Positions 1 through 8,000 of a stretch of 64,000 nt of DNA are shown piece by piece (the first letter of the stretch is position 1; each line of letters begins with the position of its first letter). A program made the translations under genes and the position numbers. Below the pieces are notes generated by a model. It did no database searches and had not been told where the DNA came from. It was given only the letters and a program-made list of their open reading frames with translations. The stretch lies in the NCBI GenBank assembly GCA_963822985.1, contig CAWGJU010000010.1:372001-436000 (forward strand). Direction: 5' to 3'. The DNA comes from Thermohalobaculum sp963822985 (GTDB taxonomy: Bacteria; Pseudomonadota; Alphaproteobacteria; Rhodobacterales; Rhodobacteraceae).

Positions 1-341
1 AGCAGGGCGGCCAGGCGCCCGAGCGCGACGCCGTCGGGATCATGGTCCAGCTCGTTCAGCAGCAGCACGTCGGGGCGCACCCGCAGCAGGATCTCGGCCA
101 CGGCCAGGACCTGCGGGTCGCGCTTGGCGATGTCGCTGGCCAGGACGCCCGCGCCCTGGCGCACGAGGCTGGCGTTGAAGGTGGCGATCCGGACGGTCCC
201 CGCCGGCTTCTCGGGCATCGGCTGGGCGAGCGCGAGCGCCGGCAGCAGGGCCGGCAGCAGGATAGCCGCCGCGAACAGCGCGACCCGCCCGCCCAAAGAC
301 CTATCGCTTCGGTTGCGGGATGCCTGCGGTACCCGCGTCAT
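1..341 (-). CDS. Endonuclease/exonuclease/phosphatase family protein, exported, 3' part missing
   Basis: Only the N-terminal 113 or so residues are in the window; the gene continues beyond position 1. The start is the ATG at 341-339. The first ~38 residues carry an arginine-rich n-region, an Ala/Leu-rich hydrophobic core and a likely signal-peptidase site after ALAQ, so the product is probably exported. It continues with RIATFNASL and later VLLLNELDHDPDG, the opening strands and the catalytic Asn-Glu of the DNase I-like metallohydrolase fold (family knowledge). Substrate is not predictable: members cleave nucleic acids, phospholipids or sugar phosphates. It lies 25 nt downstream of leuD on the same strand and may be co-transcribed. 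Confidence 0.75.
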   Translation of the reverse strand, partial: MTRVPQASRNRSDRSLGGRVALFAAAILLPALLPALALAQPMPEKPAGTVRIATFNASLVRQGAGVLASDIAKRDPQVLAVAEILLRVRPDVLLLNELDHDPDGVALGRLAAL

Positions 342-366
342 ACGCTTGCGGTACGCCCGGTCCCCG

Positions 367-987
367 CTATCCGCCGGCGGCGTCCAGCCATGGCGTATGC
401 GCCCGCCGACGCTCCTCATGCGCGGCGATGTGCTCGTGCTTCTCCAGGCTCAGCCCGATCTCGTCCTGCCCGTTCAGCAGGCAGTGCCTGCGGAACGGGT
501 CGATCTCGAAGCTGATCTCGCCGCCATCGGGCCCGGTGATCCGCTGCGCATCGAGGTCGACCGTGATCGTCGCGTTCGCGCCGCGCGAGGCGTCGTCCAT
601 CAGCTTGTCGACATCCTCCTGCGGCAGGACGATGGGCAGGATTCCGTTCTTGAAGCAGTTGTTGTAGAAGATGTCGGCAAAGCTCGGCGCGATGACGCAG
701 CGGATGCCAAAGTCCAGCAGCGCCCAAGGCGCGTGCTCGCGGCTCGACCCGCAGCCGAAATTCTCGCCAGCGACCAGGATCTTGGCGTTCCGATAGGCCG
801 GCTTGTTCAGCACGAAGTCCGGGTTCTCGGAGCCGTCGTCGAGATACCGCATCTCGGTGAAGGCGTGCTTGCCCAGCCCCGTGCGCTGGATCGTCTTCAG
901 GAACTGCTTGGGGATGATCATGTCCGTGTCGACATTGATCATGTCCAGCGGGGCGGCCACCCCGGTCAGCTGGGTGAACTTTTCCAT
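367..987 (-). CDS. leuD: 3-isopropylmalate dehydratase small subunit
   Basis: Small subunit of isopropylmalate isomerase, which converts 2-isopropylmalate to 3-isopropylmalate in leucine biosynthesis in the cytoplasm, as a heterodimer with LeuC. The 206-residue product starts MEKFTQLTGVAAPLD and contains the family hallmarks NVDTDMIIPKQFLK (residues ~18-32) and GENFGCGSSREHAPWAL (~70-87), the swivel-domain substrate loop. The start at 987 is fixed by an AAGGAGG Shine-Dalgarno just upstream; reading further upstream gives no family sequence. The length is normal. A 154-nt gap without a gene separates it from the preceding small secreted protein gene, so it may have its own promoter although it follows leuC on the same strand. 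Confidence 0.96.
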   Translation of the reverse strand: MEKFTQLTGVAAPLDMINVDTDMIIPKQFLKTIQRTGLGKHAFTEMRYLDDGSENPDFVLNKPAYRNAKILVAGENFGCGSSREHAPWALLDFGIRCVIAPSFADIFYNNCFKNGILPIVLPQEDVDKLMDDASRGANATITVDLDAQRITGPDGGEISFEIDPFRRHCLLNGQDEIGLSLEKHEHIAAHEERRRAHTPWLDAAGG

Positions 988-1141
988 TCGGCAGATCCTC
1001 CTTGGCGGCGATAGAAAGCACGCGCGCCCCGGCCATGCAAGGCCGGCACACGGGTCAGGGGGCCTCGCGATGGGCGCCAGGGCGGCGTCCGACCGAGCAG
1101 GGCTCGCACGGACGTTGCTCCAAAAGGGGACGTACATTGGG

Positions 1142-1594
1142 TCAGCGGCAACCGGCGGCGACCCGCTCGAGTTCGGCGGCCGAGCCGCGCAAGGAAAAGT
1201 CGAGGGGACCGCCGTCCGACGTCGAAAGCGAGAGCAGGTTCCCGGCGCGCAGGCGCCGCCAGAGCGGTTCGCCGGTCTGCAGCGGCGTGCGGACATAGAC
1301 CAGATCGTCCTTCAGCGCGTGACCCTGCATGTCGCGCTCGACCGCCTGGCCGTCGACATCGATGCGCCCGCGAAACCCAGGGTCGTCGGCAGCGAGCCCC
1401 GTGCCGAGCACGCCCAGCGCCAGCGTGCCCTCCTCACACAGGACGACCGCGCAGAGGATGTCCTCGCCATCGCGGCAGATGCCGCTGCCAGTGCCGAGGC
1501 TTTCGGCCACCGGGCCCCAGCGGGGCTCGGGAACCTCCTGCGCGGCGGCCGCGAAGGCCGCCAGCCCGGCCGCGGCCGCCGCCGCCAGACGCAT
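1142..1594 (-). CDS. Small secreted protein of unknown function between leuC and leuD
   Basis: A 150-residue product whose ATG shares one base with the leuC stop codon (TGATG), so it is translationally coupled to leuC. Residues 1-19 are an Ala/Leu-rich signal peptide, with probable cleavage after the AAAA run just before QEVPEPRW. The mature part has two cysteines close together (CRDGEDILC), a third shortly after (VLC) and one at the C-terminus (GCR), which could form disulfides in the periplasm. I do not recognise a family. Coupling to leuC is probably positional, because an exported protein has no obvious role in leucine synthesis. Confidence 0.75.
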   Translation of the reverse strand: MRLAAAAAAGLAAFAAAAQEVPEPRWGPVAESLGTGSGICRDGEDILCAVVLCEEGTLALGVLGTGLAADDPGFRGRIDVDGQAVERDMQGHALKDDLVYVRTPLQTGEPLWRRLRAGNLLSLSTSDGGPLDFSLRGSAAELERVAAGCR

Positions 1595-2997
1595 CAGAGC
1601 GTCCGCACGTCCGTCAGCCGCCCCGTGACCGCCGCCGCCGCGGCCATTGCCGGCGAGACGAGATGCGTGCGCCCGCCGCGGCCCTGGCGCCCCTCGAAGT
1701 TGCGGTTCGAGGTTGAGGCGCAGCGCTCGCCGGGGCTCAGCTGGTCGGGGTTCATGCCGAGGCACATCGAGCAGCCGGCCAGCCGGAAGTCGAACCCGGC
1801 CTCGGTCAGCTTCTGCAGCAGCCCCTCCTCCTCCGCCTGGCGGCGAACGAGACCCGAGCCCGGTACGATCATCGCGCGGATGCCCTCCTTGACGCGGCGG
1901 CCCTCCATGACCTTGGCGACCTCGCGCAGATCCTCGATGCGTCCGTTGGTGCACGAGCCGATGAAGACCGTGTCGATGGCGATCTCGCTGAGCGGTGTTC
2001 CCGGCGCCAGCCCCATGTATTTCAGCGACCGCGCGGCCGCCGCCTGCTTGCCCGGATCGGCAAACGCCGCGGGATCGGGCACCTGCCCGGTGATCGGCAG
2101 CACGTCCTCGGGGCTGGTGCCCCAGGTCACGACCGGGGCGATCTCGGCGGCGTCGAGCGTGACGACCTTGTCGTAACGCGCGCCCTCGTCCGAGCGCAGC
2201 GAGCGCCAATGCGCGACGGCCTCGTCCCACATCGCGCCCTGCGGCGCCTTGGGTCGGCCCTTGAGATAGGCGAAGGTCGTCTCGTCCGGCGCGATCAGCC
2301 CGGCGCGGGCGCCGCCCTCGATCGCCATGTTGCAGACGGTCATCCGGCCCTCCATCGAGAGGGCGCGGATCGCCTCGCCGCAATACTCGATGACGTGGCC
2401 GGTGCCGCCGGCCGTACCGGTCCTGCCGATGATCGAGAGCGTGATGTCCTTGGCCGTGACGCCGGGCGGCAGCGTGCCCCGCACCTCGACCTTCATGTTT
2501 TTGGACTTCTTCTGCACCAGCGTCTGGGTCGCCAGCACGTGCTCGACCTCGGACGTGCCGATGCCGTGCGCCAGCGCGCCAAAGGCGCCGTGCGTCGCCG
2601 TGTGGCTGTCGCCGCAGACGATGGTCATGCCGGGCAGGGTCAGGCCCTGCTCGGGCCCGATGATGTGCACGATGCCCTGGCGGACGTCGTCGACATCGTA
2701 GAGCTCGATGCCGAATTCGCGGCAGTTGTCGCGCAGCGCCTCGACCTGGATGCGGCTCTCCTCCTCCTTGATGCCCTCGAGCCGGTCCATGGTCGTGGCC
2801 ACGTTGTGGTCCGGCACGGCGATCGTCGCCTCCGGCGCGCGGACGCGGCGGCCGGCCAGGCGCAGCCCTTCGAAGGCCTGCGGGCTGGTCACCTCGTGGA
2901 CGAGGTGGCGGTCGATATAGAGCAGGCAGGTGCCGTCATCGGCCTCGTGGACGACATGCGCGTCCCAGATCTTGTCGTAGAGCGTCTTCGCAGTCAT
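1594..2997 (-). CDS. leuC: 3-isopropylmalate dehydratase large subunit
   Basis: Catalytic 4Fe-4S subunit of isopropylmalate isomerase (leucine biosynthesis), partner of LeuD. The 467-residue product has the normal length and starts MTAKTLYDKIWDAHVV, preceded by GGAGGAGA. Aconitase-type cluster ligands are visible: the cysteine of IGSCTNGRIEDLRE (~residue 347) and the pair in CSMCLGMN (~407 and 410). DHNVATT, GDSHTATHGAFG and the C-terminal SNRNFEGRQGRGGRTHLVSPAMAAAAAV are also family signatures. It is followed by a small secreted protein and then leuD, an arrangement that separates the two subunits by about 600 nt. Confidence 0.97.
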   Translation of the reverse strand: MTAKTLYDKIWDAHVVHEADDGTCLLYIDRHLVHEVTSPQAFEGLRLAGRRVRAPEATIAVPDHNVATTMDRLEGIKEEESRIQVEALRDNCREFGIELYDVDDVRQGIVHIIGPEQGLTLPGMTIVCGDSHTATHGAFGALAHGIGTSEVEHVLATQTLVQKKSKNMKVEVRGTLPPGVTAKDITLSIIGRTGTAGGTGHVIEYCGEAIRALSMEGRMTVCNMAIEGGARAGLIAPDETTFAYLKGRPKAPQGAMWDEAVAHWRSLRSDEGARYDKVVTLDAAEIAPVVTWGTSPEDVLPITGQVPDPAAFADPGKQAAAARSLKYMGLAPGTPLSEIAIDTVFIGSCTNGRIEDLREVAKVMEGRRVKEGIRAMIVPGSGLVRRQAEEEGLLQKLTEAGFDFRLAGCSMCLGMNPDQLSPGERCASTSNRNFEGRQGRGGRTHLVSPAMAAAAAVTGRLTDVRTL

Positions 2998-3088
2998 GGA
3001 ATGTCTCCTCCGCGGCTTTCCTACCGCCGGGCGCGAGGGCGGGCAAGGGATGGCGTCGATCTTGCGGCGGGCCAGGTGGCGGGCGGCA

Positions 3089-3556
3089 TCACGGCCGGGC
3101 GATCTCGCACGCCATGAGGACGGCGTCCTCGCGCCCCGGCGCCCCCTGATAATAGCCAGGGCGCCGCCCGGTTTCGGCGAAGCCTGCCCGGGCGTAGAGG
3201 CGGCGCGCGGCAGCGTTGGAGGCGCCGACCTCGAGGTGCAGGCGCAGCGCATTCGCCGCGGCGGCTTCGTCCAGGCAGGCGGCGGCCAGCCGGGCGCCAA
3301 CTCCCTGGCCGCGCGCCGAGGGCAGCACGGCAAGCGTCAGGATCTCGGCCTCGTCGGCAACGATTCGCAGGACGGCGCAGGCCAGCGGCTCGGCCGCATC
3401 GCGGACCAGAAAGGCGACGGTACCTGCCAGGGACAGCGTTGCGGCGACGCTGTGCGCGTCCCAACGCTGGCTCGGCGCGTCGAAGGACCCGACAAGCACG
3501 CCGGCAATCGCGCCGCTGCCCTCGCGCGCGGTCTGGCCGACCAGCCGCTCGATCAC
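3089..3556 (-). CDS. rimI: Ribosomal protein alanine N-acetyltransferase (GNAT)
   Basis: A 155-residue single-domain GNAT acetyltransferase. Family knowledge: RimI acetylates the N-terminal alanine of ribosomal protein S18 with acetyl-CoA. The acetyl-CoA pyrophosphate loop is seen as LPSARGQGVGARLA (R/Q-x-x-G-x-G/A, residues ~78-91) after the strand AEILTLAVL, and the C-terminal NAAARRLYARAGFAETGRRPGYY matches the NxxAxxLYxxxGF motif. The gene begins with GTG and overlaps the end of tsaB by four bases (GTGA), a pairing common in proteobacteria that supports the RimI assignment over other GNATs. GTG may make its translation depend on tsaB. Confidence 0.88.
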   Translation of the reverse strand: MIERLVGQTAREGSGAIAGVLVGSFDAPSQRWDAHSVAATLSLAGTVAFLVRDAAEPLACAVLRIVADEAEILTLAVLPSARGQGVGARLAAACLDEAAAANALRLHLEVGASNAAARRLYARAGFAETGRRPGYYQGAPGREDAVLMACEIARP

Positions 3557-4158
3557 GCGTCGAGCAGCGGCGGCGGCGCCTCGCGGGGCGGGGCGGCACC
3601 CGCGTCGCGGAGATAGAGCGGCGCCGGCCGCGCACCGGGCTCGCGGCCCGCCGCCAGGCGCGCAATCACCGCCGGGTCCGGCAGCGCGTCGGGCAAAAGC
3701 CCGCCAGGCCCTATGAGCAGGCTGCCCGCGGGAGGCGCCCAGTCCGGCCCGACCAGCCGTGCCGGCGAGTCTGCCTGACCCGCATGGTCGAACGCCTGCA
3801 CATAGCTGGCGTCGCCGGGGCCGGCCACGCGCACCGTGCAGGCGCGTCCGGCGGCCGCCTCGGCGGCCATCGCCTCAAGGCGGCTGATGCCGATGGCCGG
3901 GATGCCGAGGCCGAGCGCCAAGCCACGCGCGGCGGCGATGCCGACCCTGATGCCGGTGAACGATCCCGGCCCGGTGCAGACCGCGATTCGGCTCAGCTCG
4001 GGATAGCCGATGCCTGCCTCGGCGAGCGCGGCCTCGATCATCGGCATCAGCGCCTCGGCATGGCCGCGCTCCATGCCTTCCTCTCGCCGGACGACCCGCG
4101 CGTCGGAGAGGACGGCGACCGCGCAGCGGGCGCCGCTGGTGTCCATGGCGAGGATCAC
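3553..4158 (-). CDS. tsaB: tRNA threonylcarbamoyladenosine biosynthesis protein TsaB
   Basis: ASKHA-fold, catalytically inactive partner of TsaD in making N6-threonylcarbamoyladenosine at position 37 of ANN-decoding tRNAs. The 201-residue product opens MILAMDTSGARCAVAVL (phosphate-1-like strand), has ERGHAEALMPMI (~30-41) and the strongly conserved GPGSFTGIRVGIAAARGLALGLGIP (~64-88). It lacks the metal-binding histidines of TsaD, as expected for TsaB. Translation starts at GTG (4158-4156), and the stop overlaps rimI by four bases. It lies 35 nt upstream of the nfuA-like gene's stop, in the same direction. Confidence 0.92.
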   Translation of the reverse strand: MILAMDTSGARCAVAVLSDARVVRREEGMERGHAEALMPMIEAALAEAGIGYPELSRIAVCTGPGSFTGIRVGIAAARGLALGLGIPAIGISRLEAMAAEAAAGRACTVRVAGPGDASYVQAFDHAGQADSPARLVGPDWAPPAGSLLIGPGGLLPDALPDPAVIARLAAGREPGARPAPLYLRDAGAAPPREAPPPLLDA

Positions 4159-4193
4159 GTCCCCGGAGGCCCTGCGATCCGGAGGCCCCGCGA

Positions 4194-4778
4194 TCAGAAC
4201 CCGACGCCGACGGGGCGAACCTCGGTCACTTCGGGGATGTAGTGGCGCAGAAGGTTCTCGATGCCGTGCTTCAGGGTCATCGTCGAGGAGGGGCAGCCCG
4301 AGCAGGCGCCCTTCATGTGGAGATAGACGACGCCGCGCTCGAAGCCGTGGAAGGTGATGTCGCCGCCATCCTGCGCCACCGCCGGGCGAACGCGCGTGTC
4401 GAGCAGCTCCTTAATCTGGCCGACGATCTCGGCGTCGGGCCCGTGGTGCTCGGCATGACCCCCGCTCTCGGCCGCGCCCGGTTCGCCGGCGGCGCCGGCC
4501 AGCACGGGCTCGCCCGACTGCGAATGCTCCATGATCGCGCCCAGGATCGCCGGCTTGATGTGCGCCCAGTCGACCGTGTCGTTCTTGGACACCGAGACGA
4601 AGTCCGGGCCCAGGAAGACGCCGATCACGCCTTCGACCGCGAAGATGCGCGCCGCCAGCGGCGATGCGGCGGCCGCCTCGGCGCTGGGGAAATCGGCCGA
4701 CCCGGCTTGCATGACGGACTGGCCCGGCAGGAACTTGAGCGTCGCCGGGTTAGGGGTGGCTTCGGTCTGGATGAACAT
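4194..4778 (-). CDS. nfuA: NifU/NfuA-family iron-sulfur cluster carrier
   Basis: A 194-residue protein with two domains: an N-terminal Nfu_N scaffold domain (MFIQTEATPNPATLKFLPG, residues 1-~90, including GVFLGPDFVSVSK) and a C-terminal NifU-like domain (~110-185) with the 4Fe-4S ligand pair CSGC (C-x-x-C). Family knowledge: such proteins carry 4Fe-4S clusters to apo-enzymes, plausibly including the LeuCD aconitase-type enzyme nearby, though that link is inference. The start is set by AAGGAGG seven bases upstream; an in-frame extension to 4883 has no family similarity. The linker contains a short acidic/His-rich stretch (ESGGHAEHHGPDAE). Confidence 0.93.
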   Translation of the reverse strand: MFIQTEATPNPATLKFLPGQSVMQAGSADFPSAEAAAASPLAARIFAVEGVIGVFLGPDFVSVSKNDTVDWAHIKPAILGAIMEHSQSGEPVLAGAAGEPGAAESGGHAEHHGPDAEIVGQIKELLDTRVRPAVAQDGGDITFHGFERGVVYLHMKGACSGCPSSTMTLKHGIENLLRHYIPEVTEVRPVGVGF

Positions 4779-5096
4779 ACGGGCCTCCTTGGGATAGACC
4801 GATAGATGACCGTTGCAGTCGGGAAAATCAAAAATCATTCTAAACTGCCCGGCCGCCTTCGGCATGGCCTGGCTGACCGGCACACGCCGGGGTGGTCGTG
4901 GGGCCGGAGGGCGAGGCGCTTGCCTTCGATTGCCCGTGCAAGCTGTTGGTCAAGACGTGCCGCTGGAGCGTCCACATTTGAACGTCGGCTGGCCCAGCTG
5001 CACGGCTGAGCTGCACGCAAATTCCTGATTTGGCCTCGTCGACGCCACCCCGCGGTACGTGAGATATTGCGACCTCGTTCAGGGGGAGTCGCCGTC
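4779..5096. other. Divergent intergenic region between nfuA and the macroglobulin gene
   Basis: A 318-nt non-coding stretch between oppositely transcribed genes, so it should hold both promoters. I see no clear sigma-70 boxes and no conserved RNA. A short direct repeat of AGCTGCACG lies near 5000-5021. The last bases hold the AGGGGGA ribosome-binding site (5080-5087) for the downstream gene. Confidence 0.45.
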
Positions 5097-8000
5097 ATGC
5101 TGCGCCGAATGCTTGCCGTGCTCTGCCTTTTGCTCGCCGCATCGGCAGGCTGGGCCGACGACGCGGTTCCCGACCGCCGGGTGGTCAGCGTCACCGGCCA
5201 GGACTTCTATGGCGGCGACATCGGCTCGATCTTCGACACGACCTTGTCCGGGTGCCAGTCCACCTGCCTGCGCAACCCCGCCTGCACGGCGCTGACCTTC
5301 AACACCAAGGCGGGCGCGTGCTTTCTCAAATCCGGCGTCGAGCGGGTCGAGCCCTTTGCCGCCGCCGTCTCGGCTCGCATGGTCGAGACGCCGCAGGCGA
5401 CCCGCGAGCTGGCGACGGCGCGCGCCGCCGAGCTGGGCTTCCTGCCCGGTGGCATGCTCGACCAGGCGCGCGAGCTTGCGGCGACGCTGGGCGGCCGGGT
5501 CGCGGCCGACCGCGGCGTGGCGGAGTCGCTTGCCGCCGGGGCGGCAGCCGAGCTGACGGGTGACCTGTCGGCGGCGGCGCAGGACTATGCGGCCGCCGTG
5601 GCGCTGGCGGATGACGCGGACGGCTGGCGCGATCTGGCGCGCGTCTGGCTGGCGCTGGCGGACGCGCCGGACCAGTCGACCCCGGGGCAGGAAATGCCGC
5701 CCGAGCAGCGCGACCGGCTCGGGCGCGAGGCCGCCGCCAGTGCGCTCAACGCCTACCTGCGCAGCGAGAGCAACGCGGCCGGGGCCACGGCGCTGCAACT
5801 GCTCGCCCGCACGCTCGAGCAGCGCGGCATGGGGCGGGAGATGATCCCGGCGCTCCGCCTCGCCCAGCAGCTCGAGCCGCGGCGGGAGACGGTTGAGCTG
5901 CTGGATTACGCCATCTCGAAGTACGGTTTCCGGGTCGTCGACCATTCGGTCAATTCCGAGCCCGCAAGTCCCCGCATCTGCGTCGCCTTCTCCGAGCCGC
6001 TGGCCGAGGCGGGCGTCGACTACGCGCCTTACCTGCGCGTCGAGGATCACCCCGACCTGCCCGTCGAGGCCGAGGGCACGCAGCTCTGCGTCGAGGGTGT
6101 CGCTCATGGCGAGCGCTACAGCCTGGCCGTCCGCGAGGGGCTGCCCTCGGCCGAGGGCGAGACGCTGCGCCGGACCGTTCAAATCGACGCCTATGTGCGT
6201 GACCGCTCGCCCTCGGTTCGCTTCGTCGGCCGGGCCTACGTCCTGCCGCGCAGCGCCGAGGCATCGATCCCCGTGGTGACCACCAATCTCTCCGAGGTGC
6301 AGCTCGGCATCTACCGCATCGGCGAGCGCAGCCTCGTGCCGGCGATCGACGACGACCTCTTCGACCGGGCGATCGGCCAATGGACCGAGGACCGCTTGCG
6401 CGACCGCACCGGCGAGGCGATCTGGACGGGCACCGCGCAGGTCTCCGGCCCTGTCAACGCCGATGTGACGACGGCCCTGCCGGTCGGTGAGGCGATCGGC
6501 CAGTTCGAGCCCGGCGTCTATGTGATGACCGCGCGCGTCCCCGGCCGGGGCGAGGCCTGGGAGGACGCCGCGACGCAGTGGTTCATCGTCACCGACCTCG
6601 GCCTGGCGTCGATGAGCGGCGCCGACGGGGTGCACGTCTTCGTGCGCGCACTGTCCGATGCCGCGGCGGTCGAGGGCGCGAAGGTCCAGCTTCTGGCGCG
6701 TAACAACCAGGTGCTGGGCGAGGCGGCGACCGATGCGCGCGGTTTCGCGAGCTTTGGCCCCGGATTAGCGCGCGGCAGCGGCGGCAACGCCCCCGCCTTG
6801 CTCACGGCCGAGCTGGCGGGCGATTTCGCGTTTATGGACCTGACCAAGCCGCCCTTCGACCTCAGCGACCGCGGCGTCGAGGGGCGGCCCGCGCCGGGGC
6901 CGGTGGACGTCTTCGCGACGACCGACCGCGGGGTCTACCGCCCAGGCGAGGTGGTCAACATGACGGCCCTCGCCCGCGACGCCGAGGCCGAGGCGATCCC
7001 CGACCTGCCGCTGACGGCCGTGGTCACGCGGCCGGACGGCGTCGAGTACCGACGCGCCGTCCTGCCCGACCAGGGCGCCGGTGGCCGAGCCTATGCGCTG
7101 CGCCTCGGCGACGGCGTCCCGCGGGGACGCTGGTCGGTGAGGCTCTACACCGATCCCAAGGCCGAGCCCGTGGCGCGCGCGGCCTTCCTGGTCGAGGACT
7201 TCGTGCCCGAGCGCGTCGACTTCCAGCTCGACGCGACCGAGGGGATGATCGCGCCCGGCGCGCCACCGGTCGTCAGCCTGCAGGCGCGCTATCTCTACGG
7301 CGCCCCTGCGTCTGATCTGCCCGTCGAGGGCCGGGTCGAAGTCGCGAGGGCGGACGGCATCCCCGGCTTTCCGGGCTTCCGCTTCGGCCTCGAGGACGAG
7401 CAAATCGGCACGCGGGTCGAGCCGCTGCCGCCGCTGACCACGGGCGCCGACGGCACGCTCGCCTTCACGCTGCCTGTCCCGCAGGGCGAACCGGTGACGG
7501 CGCCGCTGCAGCTGACCGCCCTGGTCCAGGTGGTCGACGGCTCCGGCCGCCCGGTCGAGCGCACGCTGACGCGGCCGCTGGCATCCGAGGCGCCGAAGAT
7601 CGGCGTCCGGCCGCTCTTCGAGGGCGCGGCCGACGAGGGCTCCAACGCCCGGTTCGAGATCGTCGCCGTCGGGCCAGGCGGTCAGCAGATCGCCATGCCT
7701 GAAGTCGCCTGGACGGTCTCGCGCATCGACCGGCAATGGCAGTGGTACGAGATCGATGGCAATTGGAACTACGAGCCGATCACCCGCCGCGAGCGCGTGG
7801 CGAGCGGCACGGTTGCGCTGGCCGCTGACGGCCGCGCCACGGTCGAGGCGCCGGTCACCTGGGGCGAGTACGAGATGAAGCTGGCCGCCACCGGCGAGCC
7901 GCAGGCCGCCGCCAGCCTGAAGTTCAGCGCCGGCTGGTACCAGCCGAGCGCCTCCACCGACACGCCGGACGTGCTGGAGATCGGCCTCGACCGGGAAGCT

